Assembly: GCF_013170845.1 (NCBI RefSeq)
Contig: NZ_CP033367.1
Coordinates: forward strand, 2,543,001-2,607,000
Direction of reading: 5' to 3'
Origin: Mesorhizobium loti R88b
GTDB lineage: Bacteria; Pseudomonadota; Alphaproteobacteria; Rhizobiales; Rhizobiaceae
DNA length: 64,000 nucleotides
A program made the position numbers and the translations under genes. Below, piece by piece: positions 51,467-61,216 of this stretch. The stretch's first letter is position 1, and every line of letters begins with the position of its first letter. The notes beneath the pieces are model-generated. The model was not told where the DNA came from. It saw only the letters and a program-made list of their open reading frames with translations, and searched no databases.

Positions 51467-54289
51467 TTACTGCCCCAGCCGTTCGAGCAGAATGGGCACG
51501 TGCACCTGGTCGGATTTATAGTTGCCGGTCAGCATGTACATCATGATGTTGACGCCGGCGCGCAGCGCGTAGACGCGCTGCATCGGGTCGGCCGGCACGG
51601 TCGGCAGCAGCGGGTCGCCATTCTCGTCGACCGCCCAGGCGCCGGCGAAATCATTGGCGGTGATCATGATCGGCGAAACACCGTCGCCGGTGCGCACCGG
51701 GCGATTGTCGGCGTTGCTGGCGTCGAGCGATGCCTCCACCCAGAGCGGGCTGCCGGCGAAGCGGCCGGGAAATTCGGGCAGGATGAAAAAGGATTTGGTC
51801 AGCACGTGGTCCGACGGCACCGGCTCCAGCGGCGGCACGTTGAGGTTGCCGAGGATGTCGCGTAGCCGCTCCGTCGCCGGGCTGGTCGAATCGGCGCCGA
51901 TGCCGTTGGCGAACTGGTCGCGCGTGTCGAACAGCACCGTGCCGCCCTGTTGCATATAGGCGTCGATGCGGGCGATCGCGGCTTGGCTCGGCATGGGGGC
52001 GGCCGGATTGATCGGCCAGTAGATCAGCGGGTAGAAAGACAGTTCGTCCTTCGAAATGTCGACGCCGGCCGGCGCGCCGGGTTCGAGCGCCGTCTTCTCG
52101 ATCAGGAAGCGGGTCAGGCCCTCAAGCCCGGCGCGGCTGATCGAATCGTCGCCCGGCACGCCGGTCAGCACATAGGCGATACGGGTCTTCGAGATCGCCT
52201 CGATGGCCGCATCGTCGCCCGGTCTGGCATCATCGGCGCGGGCGAAATCGGCATGGCCGAACCCTGCGCCAAGCGCAATCAGGACTGCAGCGGTGGTGGC
52301 CACGGCGCCAGCACGGCGCGGCCGGCGCGAAAACAGGCCGCCCATCCAGAACACCGCCAGCGTGTCGAGCAGCATCAGCACCAGGGCTGCCGCGACCAGC
52401 GAGCCCTTCAAATTGCGCGATTCATCGAAAGCATACTGGATCGTGGTCATCGGAACCGCGATCTGCGGACGCGCCAGTGGCTCAAACGTGCTTGCGGCGT
52501 CGAGCAGATTGTGGGCGAAGACGCCGGTCTCGGAACCATAGAGGCCGGGCGGGTTCTCGAAGGTCACCGGCAGCGCGCCGGCGCCGGGTACCAGCGGCCG
52601 CGCATCCGGTGTCGGCGGCACCAGCGAACCGTCGGCCGCGATCATGCGGTAGGGCGCCAGCGACGTGGCGGCGGCTTCGGCATTGGCGATCGCAGCACCC
52701 TGGTTGCGCGACAGCTGGACGATGCGGCGCAGCATCTCGACGAAGCTACCGGAGATCGGCAGGTTCGACCATGTCGCCTCGGGCGTGACGTGGAACAGCA
52801 CCAGCGTGCCCTTGCCTTTCTTCAGCCCGGTGACCAGCGGCGTGCCATCGGCAAGAGCGGCCCAGGTGCGTTCGACAATATCGGGTGTCGGCTCGGCCAG
52901 CACCTGCCTGTTGACGGTCACCTCGGTGGGCGGGGCCAGATCGGCGAAGGGACCGGCCTTGGGAAATTCGGTGACCGGCTGCGGCGAGGTCCATGACAGG
53001 GCGCCGCCCAGCGAACGCTCACCGGTGCGCAGGCGGACCGGCAGCAAATCGTCGTCATTGCCGGCGGCGGCCAGCCGCGAACCGGCGAAACGCACCAGCG
53101 TGCCTCCATTGTCGACCCAGTCGACCAGCCTTTGCCGGACCTGCGCCGGGATGGTGCCGACGTCGGCCATGATGATCATCGCCGGCTTCTGGTCGAGGAT
53201 CTGCGGGATGGCGTCGGCGAGGTCGGCGCTGGAGGGCTCGACCAGGTCGGCGAAGGGCTGCAGCGCGCGCCTGATGTAGTAGAGCGGCGACAGAAGCGGT
53301 TGCGCCTGGTCTGCCTCGGCCTGCGACAGCAATCCGACACGGCGGCGCTTGGAGCTTTCGTCGAGCACGCGCACCGCACCCGCCTGGCGCTCACCGTCGA
53401 GCGCGATCGAGGCGAAGTCGTTGCGCAGCTCGAACGGCACGGTCATGGTGCCGGTGGCGGTGGCTTCGCCCGGGGCGAAGGTCAGCGTCGCATCGGCGAT
53501 GCGGCGGCCCTTGTCGTCGAAGGCGCCGGCGGTGACCTGGGCAGGCGCCGGATCGCCCGGCGCGCGGATTGCGGTCAGAGCAAAGCCGTCGACCTGGTTG
53601 TCGGCGCCGGTCAGGCCGGTCAGCGACAGCCGGTCAGCGGTCGCCCAGACGACGCGGGCGGCATTTTTCGACAGCAGCGTGTTGAAGGCGGCTTCGTCGC
53701 CCTTGGCCGCCAGGCCGTCGGCCAGAACGGCGACGCTGGCGCCGGGCAAGGTCGCCAGCACGCCGGCGACGCGCGCATAGACGGCGGGCCGGTCGGTAGG
53801 GATCGGCCGCGGCTTGGCGGCGCGCAGCCGGTCGAGTGCGGCTGCGGCATCGAAGGGGCCGATCTCGGCATTGGCCTTTTCGGCGGTGAAGGCGATGATA
53901 ACAGGCACGCCGTTCGAACCGGCATCGTGGATCAGCCGCTCGGCCGTGGCGACGCGCTTGTTCCAGTCGGCGGCGCTGGCCCAGTCATTGTCGATGACCA
54001 GCGCGAGCGCTGCACCCTCGGCCGGCAGTTTTTCGCGCGGGTTGAAGACCGGTTCGGCAAGGGCTGCGACGATGAGCGCCGCCATGAGCAGCCTGAGCAG
54101 CGTCAGCCACCATGGGCTCTGCTGCGGGGTCTCCTCGCGCTTGAGCACGCGGGCCAGGATTTTCAGTGGCGGGAAGATCTCGGCCTGCGGCTTGGGTGGG
54201 GTCAGCCGCAGCAGCCACCAGATCACCGGCAGCGCCAGCAGGCCCCACAGCACCATGGGAGCGCCAAAGGAGAGCGGCAGCCAGCTCAT
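51467..54289 (-). CDS. BatA/DUF4159-domain membrane protein
   Basis: A 940-residue protein. It starts with a BatA-type membrane segment (FGAPMVLWGLLALPVIWWLL), then a second helix (TLLRLLMAALIVAALAEPV), a von Willebrand-like part (LALVIDNDWASAAD), further helices near residue 640, and a C-terminal DUF4159 domain from about 700 (RIAYVLTGVPGDDSISRAG, YPLIYWPINP, YMLTGNYKSDQVHVP). It is the third gene of the operon and overlaps the DUF58 gene by four bases. The frame extends far upstream to 54973 but that part is a shadow of the DUF58 gene. Confidence 0.87.
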   Translation of the reverse strand: MSWLPLSFGAPMVLWGLLALPVIWWLLRLTPPKPQAEIFPPLKILARVLKREETPQQSPWWLTLLRLLMAALIVAALAEPVFNPREKLPAEGAALALVIDNDWASAADWNKRVATAERLIHDAGSNGVPVIIAFTAEKANAEIGPFDAAAALDRLRAAKPRPIPTDRPAVYARVAGVLATLPGASVAVLADGLAAKGDEAAFNTLLSKNAARVVWATADRLSLTGLTGADNQVDGFALTAIRAPGDPAPAQVTAGAFDDKGRRIADATLTFAPGEATATGTMTVPFELRNDFASIALDGERQAGAVRVLDESSKRRRVGLLSQAEADQAQPLLSPLYYIRRALQPFADLVEPSSADLADAIPQILDQKPAMIIMADVGTIPAQVRQRLVDWVDNGGTLVRFAGSRLAAAGNDDDLLPVRLRTGERSLGGALSWTSPQPVTEFPKAGPFADLAPPTEVTVNRQVLAEPTPDIVERTWAALADGTPLVTGLKKGKGTLVLFHVTPEATWSNLPISGSFVEMLRRIVQLSRNQGAAIANAEAAATSLAPYRMIAADGSLVPPTPDARPLVPGAGALPVTFENPPGLYGSETGVFAHNLLDAASTFEPLARPQIAVPMTTIQYAFDESRNLKGSLVAAALVLMLLDTLAVFWMGGLFSRRPRRAGAVATTAAVLIALGAGFGHADFARADDARPGDDAAIEAISKTRIAYVLTGVPGDDSISRAGLEGLTRFLIEKTALEPGAPAGVDISKDELSFYPLIYWPINPAAPMPSQAAIARIDAYMQQGGTVLFDTRDQFANGIGADSTSPATERLRDILGNLNVPPLEPVPSDHVLTKSFFILPEFPGRFAGSPLWVEASLDASNADNRPVRTGDGVSPIMITANDFAGAWAVDENGDPLLPTVPADPMQRVYALRAGVNIMMYMLTGNYKSDQVHVPILLERLGQ

Positions 54290-55236
54290 GCGACGGCCAC
54301 CTTTCCAGGCTGACTGGCACGAGCGCCAGCGTTCGGCCCGGCATATGAGCCATCGGCGGTCATCGCCATGTGCAGGCGCACCAGCGCGTCGGAAGCGAGC
54401 CGGTCCGTGTGGTTGACGGTAAAGCTCCAGCCGAGGCGCTTGCACCAGCCGGCCAGCTCCTGGCGGCGGGCGGTGTAGAGCAGGCGGTACTCGTCGCCGA
54501 GCATTTCGGCGCGACCGGCGGTCAGTTTTTCGCCGGTCTCGGGATCGGTGAACTCGGTGCGGCCGGCATAGGGGAAGGTCTCCTCGGCCGGATCGGCGAC
54601 CTCGATCAGGTGGGCGCGCACGCCGTGGCGGGCGAGCACGTCGAGCCAGGCCATTGTCTCTTCGACCGGATCGAGGAAATCGCTGACGATGACGATGTCG
54701 CAGAAGCGCCTGATGTCGGAGAGGTCGGGCTTGGCCGGCAGATCGCCGGCATGCATCAGCTGGGCGGCGATGCGCTCGGCGCCGTTGCGGGCGGTGAAGG
54801 GATCGGTCAGCCCGGGCCAGGCGATGCGCTCGCCGCTGCGCGACAACAATTCGGCCATGGCCAGCGCCAGCACCAGCGCGCGCGATTGCTTGGAAACGCT
54901 GGCGCCGGTCGATTTGTAGAGCATGGATGGCGAGGGGTCGGCCCAGAGCCAGACCGTATGGGCGGCTTCCCATTCGCGGTCGCGCACATAGGTGTGGTCG
55001 TCGCGCGCCGAGCGGCGCCAGTCGATGCGCGAGGAATCGCCTTCGACATAGGGCCGGAACTGCCAGAAATTCTCGCCGATGCCGCGTTTGCGGCGGCCGT
55101 GCCAGCCGGCGATCACGGTGTTGACGATGCGGCGCGCCTCGACCAGCAGGTCGGGCACAAGCGAAGCCCGCAACCGGCCACGGGCGAGCGCGTCACGCGT
55201 CGCTGCCGGAGCCTGGACCTCGCCGATGCGCGCCAT
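54286..55236 (-). CDS. DUF58-domain protein
   Basis: A 316-residue protein with the DUF58 signature (GENFWQFRPYVEGDSSRIDW and DHTYVRDREWEAAHTVWLW; about residues 53-95) and a vWA-like core with WADPSPSMLYKS. It is the usual partner of MoxR ATPases. The frame opens at 55236, overlapping the MoxR stop by one base. The frame extends to 55404 as a shadow. Confidence 0.9.
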   Translation of the reverse strand: MARIGEVQAPAATRDALARGRLRASLVPDLLVEARRIVNTVIAGWHGRRKRGIGENFWQFRPYVEGDSSRIDWRRSARDDHTYVRDREWEAAHTVWLWADPSPSMLYKSTGASVSKQSRALVLALAMAELLSRSGERIAWPGLTDPFTARNGAERIAAQLMHAGDLPAKPDLSDIRRFCDIVIVSDFLDPVEETMAWLDVLARHGVRAHLIEVADPAEETFPYAGRTEFTDPETGEKLTAGRAEMLGDEYRLLYTARRQELAGWCKRLGWSFTVNHTDRLASDALVRLHMAMTADGSYAGPNAGARASQPGKVAVA

Positions 55237-56240
55237 TAAATCCCTTTCACCAGTTTCGCCACCACATCGCGCACGCTGGTGCCCTCGGCGCGGGCGGCGA
55301 AGGTCAGCGCCATACGGTGCTGCAGCACCGGCTCGGCCAGTGCCCGCACGTCGTCGACCGAGGGTGCCAGCCGTCCGTCGTAGAGCGCGCGCGCCCTCGT
55401 GCACAGCATCAGCGCCTGGCTGGCGCGCGGGCCGGGACCCCAGGCGACATGCTTGTCGGTTTCGGCATTGCCCTGGCCCGGACGCGCAGAGCGCACCAAA
55501 GTGAGGATCGCCTCGACAACGCTTTCGGGTACCGGCATGCGGCGGATCAGCGTCTGGATTTCCTTCAACCGTGCCGGTTGCAGCACGTTCTGGGCTTTTG
55601 CGTCCTCGATGCCGGTGGTTTCCAAGAGGATGCGGCGCTCTGCCTCGATTTCGGGATAGAGGATGTCGACCTGCATCAGGAAGCGGTCGAGCTGGGCTTC
55701 CGGCAGCGGATAGGTGCCTTCCTGTTCCAGCGGGTTCTGCGTCGCCAGCACATGGAAGGGCGCGGGCAAATCGTAGCGGGCACCGGCGATGGTGACATGG
55801 TACTCCTGCATGGCCTGCAGCAGCGCCGACTGGGTGCGCGGCGAGGCGCGGTTGATCTCGTCGGCCATCAGCAACTGGGCGAAGATCGGGCCGGAGATGA
55901 AGCGGAAGGAGCGCTTGCCGGTCTCATCCTGCTCCATGACCTCGGAGCCGAGAATGTCGGACGGCATCAGGTCGGGCGTGAACTGGATGCGGCGTGAATC
56001 GAGGCCGAGCACGATGCCCAACGTTTCGACCAGCTTGGTCTTGGCGAGACCCGGAACGCCGACGAGAAGCGCATGGCCGCCGGCCAGCACCGCCACCAAA
56101 GTACGCTCGACAACGTTCTCCTGGCCGAAGATGACCCGGCCGACGCCGTCGCGGATCCTGGAAATATCCACCAGCGCCTTCTCGGCCTCTGCGACCATGT
56201 CCGTTTCGCTGATCGGGCTTTCCTTGACCATCACGCTCAT
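55236..56240 (-). CDS. MoxR-family AAA+ ATPase
   Basis: A 334-residue MoxR ATPase: FGQENVVERTLVAVLAGGHA, P-loop VGVPGLAKTKLVETL (about 62), Walker B LLMADEINRASPRTQSALL (about 125), sensor LATQNPLEQEGTYPLPEAQL (about 165) and Arg finger in DRF. First gene of a four-gene operon with DUF58, BatA/DUF4159 and a membrane protein. MoxR proteins act as chaperones for assembly of vWA-domain or periplasmic proteins. Confidence 0.92.
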   Translation of the reverse strand: MSVMVKESPISETDMVAEAEKALVDISRIRDGVGRVIFGQENVVERTLVAVLAGGHALLVGVPGLAKTKLVETLGIVLGLDSRRIQFTPDLMPSDILGSEVMEQDETGKRSFRFISGPIFAQLLMADEINRASPRTQSALLQAMQEYHVTIAGARYDLPAPFHVLATQNPLEQEGTYPLPEAQLDRFLMQVDILYPEIEAERRILLETTGIEDAKAQNVLQPARLKEIQTLIRRMPVPESVVEAILTLVRSARPGQGNAETDKHVAWGPGPRASQALMLCTRARALYDGRLAPSVDDVRALAEPVLQHRMALTFAARAEGTSVRDVVAKLVKGI

Positions 56241-56397
56241 GCAGCTCGATCCCTTTTTGCCTGGAGATACCTATGGTTGGAAATACGGCAGCACCATAGC
56301 ATAAGTTGCCGCGATTCGGCCTCGCGTAGTGGCTATGGTCGAACTTAAATCACAGACTTAGGCTGACAAGCGGAACAACAGTGACTATTTCGTGACG

Positions 56398-57027
56398 ATG
56401 ACGGAACACTACGAACATCGCGAACAAAGCCTTACGAGCGCCACCGAGGCGCGCGGCCTGGAGGCGTTGATCTCGCGCGCGGCGCGTGCCGGCAAGGGTG
56501 CGGCACCCGTCGAGCGCTGGAATCCGGACTTTTGCGGCGATCTCGACATGGAGATCAAGGCCGACGGCACCTGGTTCTACCTGGGAACGCCGATCGGCCG
56601 CATGCCGCTGGTGCAGCTTTTCTCTTCCGTGCTGCGCAAGGACGAAGACGGCAGGACCTATCTTGTGACGCCTGTGGAAAAGGTCGGCATCCGTGTCGCC
56701 GACGCGCCGTTCATCGCCGTCGAGATGGATGTTTCGGGCAGTGGTGACGAACAGATCATCACCTTCCGCACCAATGTCGGCGACGTCGTCGAGGCCGGGC
56801 CGGAGCGGCCGCTGCGCTTCGTCGACGAGAGCGAGACCGGCGGCCTGAAGCCCTATTTGCTGGTGCGCGGCAGGCTGGAGGCGCTGGTGGCGCGGCCTGT
56901 GATGTACGAACTGGTCGGGCATGGTGAGGAGATCGAGATCGGCGGCAAGACGATGTTTGCCGTGCGGTCCAAGGGCACGGTGTTTCCGATTATGCCGGCG
57001 GACCAGTTGAGACGGCTGAGCGCATGA
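56398..57027 (+). CDS. DUF1285-type protein
   Basis: A 209-residue soluble protein matching DUF1285: WNPDFCGDLDMEIKADGTWF, YLGTPIGRMPLVQLFSSVLR and YLVTPVEKVGIRVADAPFIA. Function unknown. It overlaps the NUDIX gene by four bases. The start at 56398 is chosen over the GTG at 56392. The divergent interval with moxR (56241-56397) contains CCATAGC...GCTATGG arms with a 29-base loop. Confidence 0.87.
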   Translation: MTEHYEHREQSLTSATEARGLEALISRAARAGKGAAPVERWNPDFCGDLDMEIKADGTWFYLGTPIGRMPLVQLFSSVLRKDEDGRTYLVTPVEKVGIRVADAPFIAVEMDVSGSGDEQIITFRTNVGDVVEAGPERPLRFVDESETGGLKPYLLVRGRLEALVARPVMYELVGHGEEIEIGGKTMFAVRSKGTVFPIMPADQLRRLSA

Positions 57028-57659
57028 TGGATCAGGTGTCATTGGTGCCGTTTTCATCGGCGGATTTCCGCGCGCGGTTCGCCGCGCAGCGGCAAGCGCA
57101 TGCCGGCGACGATTATGGCGACCATCGCTTCAATCCCGGGCATCCGCGACTCAATCAGGGCAAGGCGCTGCGCAATGCCGCGGTGCTGATCCCGGTGGTC
57201 GATCACCCGGGCGAAGCGACGGTTCTCTTGACCAAGCGGGCCGAAAAGCTGCGCAGCCATTCGGGCCAGGTGGCCTTTCCCGGCGGCACCATCGACCCGA
57301 CAGACGCAAGCCCAGAGGCGGCGGCGCTGCGCGAGACCTTCGAGGAGATCGGCATTGACCGGGATCGCATCGAGATCATCGGCCGCATGCCCGACTATGT
57401 CGCCGGCAGCGGCTACCGCATCGCACCGGTGCTGGGCATCGTGCGGCCAGGCTTCGAGCTGACCTTGAACGCAGACGAGGTCGACGCAGCCTTCGAAGTG
57501 CCGCTGCGTTTCCTCATGGATCCGGCGAACCACAAGCGTGACAGCCGCATGTGGAACGATCTCGAATGGTTCTTCTACGACATGCCGTATGGCGACCGGC
57601 GCATCTGGGGCGTCACCGCCGGCATCATCCGTACGCTCTATGAAAGGCTCTATGCGTGA
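57024..57659 (+). CDS. NUDIX hydrolase, CoA pyrophosphatase type
   Basis: A 211-residue protein with the NUDIX box (GGTIDPTDASPEAAALRETF followed by EEIG, about residues 91-114) and the upstream LRSHSGQVAFPGG that marks the CoA pyrophosphatase (NudL/YeaB) group. It cleaves CoA and related pyrophosphates. ATGA overlap with the DUF1285 stop; its stop overlaps the GTG of the CCA gene. Confidence 0.92.
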   Translation: MMDQVSLVPFSSADFRARFAAQRQAHAGDDYGDHRFNPGHPRLNQGKALRNAAVLIPVVDHPGEATVLLTKRAEKLRSHSGQVAFPGGTIDPTDASPEAAALRETFEEIGIDRDRIEIIGRMPDYVAGSGYRIAPVLGIVRPGFELTLNADEVDAAFEVPLRFLMDPANHKRDSRMWNDLEWFFYDMPYGDRRIWGVTAGIIRTLYERLYA

Positions 57660-58918
57660 GTGTTTCGATCGCGGGCAGGGCCGACTGGCTCACCGACAAG
57701 CATCTGCAGCGCTTGCTTGCCGCCCTGGCTGAAGGCGGTGAGGAGGCGCGTATCGCCGGCGGCGCCGTGCGGAACGTGCTGATGGGCCAACCGGTCGCCG
57801 ATATCGACATCGCCACCACCTGTTTGCCTGATGAAACCATCCGCCGCGCCGAGGCGGAAGGCTTCAAGCCGGTGCCGACCGGCATCGAGCACGGCACGAT
57901 CACCGTCGTTGCCGGCGGCAAGCCCTATGAAATCACCACCTTGCGCGCCGATGTCGAGACCGACGGTCGCCGCGCCAAGGTGTTGTTCGGACGCGACTGG
58001 AAGCTGGATGCCGAGCGGCGCGACTTCACCATCAACGCGCTCTACGCCGAAGCGGATGGCAGCGTTGTCGACCTGGTCGGTGGCATTGCTGACATCGAGG
58101 CGCGGCGGCTGCGCTTCATCGGCGATGCGGAAGCGCGCATCAGTGAGGATTATCTGCGCATCCTGCGCTTTTTCCGCTTCTTTGCCTGGTATGGCGAAGG
58201 CCGGCCTGACGCCGAGGGGCTGAAGGCCTGCGCCCGGCTGAAGGAAGGCCTGGCGCAACTCTCGGCGGAGCGCGTCTGGTCCGAACTGAAGAAGCTCTTG
58301 TCGGCGCCTGACCCGTCGCGGGCGCTGCTGTGGATGCGGCAGGCAAGTGTGCTGACCACCGCGCTGCCGGAAAGCGAGAAATGGGGCATCGATGCCATCC
58401 ACGGGCTGACCAAGGCCGAGAAGGATCTGGGCTGGGCGGCCGATCCGCTGCTGCGGCTGGAGGCGATCGTGCCGCCGGATGCCGCGCGCATGAAGATACT
58501 CGCCGAGCGGCTGAGGTTTTCGACCGCGGAATCAGACCGCTTGCGCCACTGGGCACTCTCCACGGCCGTCGAGCCGAAGACGACCGAGAGCGAACTGGCG
58601 AAAAGGCTTTATCGCGGTGACAAGCAAGGGTTTGTCGACCGGCTGCGGCTGTCGCTTGCCGCCGCGCGGGTGCGCGCTGTCGAGGACAATGCCGCGCTGC
58701 TCGAAGCCGGCGGCTTCTCGCGCCTGCTGGCCTTCGCGCTCAAATGGGAAAAACCGGTGTTTCCGCTGAAAGGCGCCGATCTGGCGGCGCTCGGCGCAAC
58801 GCCTGGGCCGAAACTGGGCGAAATCCTCAAGAATCTCGAGGCGGAATGGATCGAAGCGGGGTTTGCGCCCGATCGCGGCGCGCTGCTCGAACGCGCCGCA
58901 GAGGCCCTTGAAACCTAA
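57656..58918 (+). CDS. CCA tRNA nucleotidyltransferase
   Basis: A 420-residue class II tRNA nucleotidyltransferase/poly(A) polymerase-family protein: GGAVRNVLMGQPVADIDIAT with catalytic Asp pair DID (about 41-43), LFGRDWKLDAERRDFTINAL with the RRDFTINAL motif (about 120), then RFIGDAEARISEDYLRILRF. It adds or repairs the 3' CCA of tRNAs. Starts at GTG 57656, overlapping the NUDIX stop. Rhizobial NUDIX-CCA pairs are common. Confidence 0.93.
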   Translation: MSVSIAGRADWLTDKHLQRLLAALAEGGEEARIAGGAVRNVLMGQPVADIDIATTCLPDETIRRAEAEGFKPVPTGIEHGTITVVAGGKPYEITTLRADVETDGRRAKVLFGRDWKLDAERRDFTINALYAEADGSVVDLVGGIADIEARRLRFIGDAEARISEDYLRILRFFRFFAWYGEGRPDAEGLKACARLKEGLAQLSAERVWSELKKLLSAPDPSRALLWMRQASVLTTALPESEKWGIDAIHGLTKAEKDLGWAADPLLRLEAIVPPDAARMKILAERLRFSTAESDRLRHWALSTAVEPKTTESELAKRLYRGDKQGFVDRLRLSLAAARVRAVEDNAALLEAGGFSRLLAFALKWEKPVFPLKGADLAALGATPGPKLGEILKNLEAEWIEAGFAPDRGALLERAAEALET

Positions 58919-58939
58919 TCAAATACCGGCGTCGCTCAC

Positions 58940-59920
58940 CTACTTGATCGCTACGGGGGCCAGGGCGCGTGAGAGGCTGGCCTCTCCCTTGCCATAGACG
59001 GATGCACTATAGTTGGCCAGCGTGTCGGTACGAGCCGTGTTGAGCAGATCGTTGGTGATCTGGGTCGGCGTGGCCTTGGTGAATTTGCTGCCGATGATCG
59101 CCGCATATCCTGAAATGATCGGCGCGGCGAAGGACGTGCCGTAAAGGCCGGTCTTGTCGCTGGTGACACCCACGACGAGGAAATGGCTCTGCACAGCCGT
59201 GTTGGAGCCGGCGTAGTTGGAATACCAGGCAAGCTGGGCCTTGTTGGACGTCGTGCCGTTCGTGGACAGCGCGCCGACGAAAATCGCCGAGGGTTTGCCG
59301 ATCAAAGCGATGTCGAGATAATCCTGCTGGCCGCTGGTGACGCCGCCCACGGCAACCGAATCGTTGCCGGCCGCCTTCGAGACAATTGCCGACCCTTTGG
59401 CGGCGTAGGAGATGATGGAAGCTTCCTCCTGGGCCCACCCGATCTTGTTTGAGCTGTAGCCGGCCTTGGCGTACATGCCGTAGCTCAGATTGAGCACATT
59501 CAGGCCGCTCGCCAACGGGACGTATGAACTGGTGGTGAAGTCTTTCGACCTGATCGTTGCCAGGGGCGCAACCATGCTGGCTTCCTCGCGGGTCCACTCA
59601 CCGTGCCGCTGGGTTTGAACCCCGACGCCGAAATTGCCGGAGAAGCGTGACGAGCTGCTGAAGTCGTCGACCATGGTAATGGTGACGCCCTTGCCCTTGT
59701 AGCCTGCCGCCCATGCGGCACCGACATCGGGGCTCATCCAGCTCTGCAGCCCCTGCGTCGCCGGTGCGGCCGGGATTGTCGCGCTCACGCATATGGACCC
59801 GCCACCGTGGCAGACCGCGGCCATCTCGTCAGCGTCGAGGGCCTCCTGCGCCGATGCGAATGGCGCCGAAAGGACGACAAGGGCGGCGGCGAGGCTGAAC
59901 TTCATGCAAGTACCCGACAT
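58940..59920 (-). CDS. Secreted subtilisin-like (S8) peptidase, divergent
   Basis: A 326-residue exported protein. The signal peptide (MKFSLAAALVVLSAPFASA) follows a few extra residues. S8-type elements are seen: Asp region GKGVTITMVDDFSSS, His in VQTQRHGEWTREEASMVAP and Ser in LYGTSFAAPIISGYAAI. The usual HGTxVAG context around His is not kept, so it is a divergent member, and activity needs testing. GGAGTAGGAAC precedes the ATG at 59920. It lies 83 bases after the outer-membrane-like gene on the same strand. Confidence 0.8.
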   Translation of the reverse strand: MSGTCMKFSLAAALVVLSAPFASAQEALDADEMAAVCHGGGSICVSATIPAAPATQGLQSWMSPDVGAAWAAGYKGKGVTITMVDDFSSSSRFSGNFGVGVQTQRHGEWTREEASMVAPLATIRSKDFTTSSYVPLASGLNVLNLSYGMYAKAGYSSNKIGWAQEEASIISYAAKGSAIVSKAAGNDSVAVGGVTSGQQDYLDIALIGKPSAIFVGALSTNGTTSNKAQLAWYSNYAGSNTAVQSHFLVVGVTSDKTGLYGTSFAAPIISGYAAIIGSKFTKATPTQITNDLLNTARTDTLANYSASVYGKGEASLSRALAPVAIK

Positions 59921-60003
59921 GTTCCTACTCCAGTCAGACAAGAACCAGGATGAGCGATCGCCTTCGGGGCGAGACGAATTCTGCATTTGCAACCTCGCGG
60001 CGA

Positions 60004-60582
60004 TCAGAAAGTAACACGATAGTTCAGCCAGAGATGCTGGCTTTCCGGTTTAGCATTAACCAGATATTTCAAGGTTTCCTCAGGCGCCATCTGGCTGGCC
60101 GCGAGCCGGCAATTGACGCTATAGCTGCCCAGATCGCCATAGTCGGCTTCGCAGGACTTCTCGGTGAGCTTGCCGCCGATGGTCGTGGTGAGCGACAGGG
60201 AAAGCGTACTGTTGGGATTGGGATGCATCTGAGTGAGGAACCCAAGCTTGAGGCTGGGCTCGATCCGATACTTCTCGCCCTCTTCTCCGGTCCCGAAACC
60301 CCAAAGGATGCCGGTATCCTCGGTGATCTGGGTCAGCAGGTCCACATGCGTGTCGACCCAGCTCGCGCGGTACCACTGGTTGAACGATACAAAGGTCCCG
60401 TTCTGCAGTTCGTAACCGCCATTGCCCAGGCCTCTCGCGCGATCGCTTAGCGGCGAACCCTGATGGATGTCGACCAGCGATGTCGTCATTTCCTGGGCAA
60501 TGGCCGGGGACGCCCCGACGAGCACGCAAAGCAGGAGAGCCGCCATGCGGAAACGCACTCGATTGCCGGACTTTTCGCGCAT
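60004..60582 (-). CDS. Outer-membrane beta-barrel-like protein paired with the S8 peptidase
   Basis: A 192-residue protein with a signal peptide (MAALLLCVLVGASPAIA) and strand-like alternating segments (YELQNGTFVSFNQWYRASWV, PNSTLSLSLTTTIGGKLTE, LWLNYRVTF), ending in Phe as outer membrane proteins do. No family is recognised. The start at 60582 follows GAGG. It probably forms an operon with the peptidase gene. The interval 60604-60874 shows nothing recognisable. Confidence 0.6.
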   Translation of the reverse strand: MREKSGNRVRFRMAALLLCVLVGASPAIAQEMTTSLVDIHQGSPLSDRARGLGNGGYELQNGTFVSFNQWYRASWVDTHVDLLTQITEDTGILWGFGTGEEGEKYRIEPSLKLGFLTQMHPNPNSTLSLSLTTTIGGKLTEKSCEADYGDLGSYSVNCRLAASQMAPEETLKYLVNAKPESQHLWLNYRVTF

Positions 60583-60874
60583 GCGCGAAACACCTCGCCC
60601 CACCGTTCCGGATCAGTGCCTGGGGCGACGGGCTTCTCTGGCAGCCCACTGCAGCCGGATTATCCGCGCGACATTGGCACGGGTTCGGTTACCGCAGGGT
60701 TTACTTTAGCGGAGGCAAATATAATTTTTCGACCTGAAAAAATCCGCCTCGCGCCGTGACCGCGATGGCGTCAGACGCGAGTCGCGTCCCAAAGCTGTTT
60801 TTACCCGCTGCATCCGATGGTGAGCGCCGGCGCGGTTCGCTTGCCGCCGCCCACGAAGCAAAGCCGGGTAAAAG

Positions 60875-61060
60875 CTAGGCGGCGTCGCGGACCTTCTCGA
60901 TGCGCGAGCGGATCGCCTCGATCATCGTTTCGCGGATGACAGTCTCGCCATGCGTCTCGCGCATATGCTCGACGGCGCGGCGCATCACTTCGGCTTCCTC
61001 GTCGGCACGGGTGTGCCATTCACAGCCGGGAACGAGCGACCCGCAGTGAAATTCCTTCAT
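60875..61060 (-). CDS. DUF1059-type small protein
   Basis: A 61-residue protein: MKEFHCGSLVPGCEWHTRAD, then a helix EAEVMRRAVEHMRETHG. The Cys/His pattern is that of DUF1059, whose function is unknown. GGAGAAATCC precedes the ATG. Confidence 0.85.
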   Translation of the reverse strand: MKEFHCGSLVPGCEWHTRADEEAEVMRRAVEHMRETHGETVIRETMIEAIRSRIEKVRDAA

Positions 61061-61216
61061 TGGATTTCTCCTTTTCCTCCGGGGAGCCGGTCAGGGGCTC
61101 CGCCACTTTTCTTGGCTCACGGTCCAGCTTTGGACCGCCAGCGGGGCAATGACCATAACACGCGACGGGCCGTCTGGTTGCATCAAAGCTGCGTGCGCTT
61201 TCCGCAGAGCCGAGAC

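Noticed and set aside
53132..54313. 393-codon plus-strand frame
   Set aside because: Antisense to the BatA/DUF4159 gene; composition is typical of a shadow.
54290..54973. N-terminal extension of the DUF4159 frame
   Set aside because: It overlaps the DUF58 gene completely; a BatA-type N-terminus begins at the ATG at 54289.
61080..61105. GGAGCC...GGCTCC hairpin as hemF terminator
   Set aside because: No T-run follows it on the minus strand, so a terminator call is not supported.
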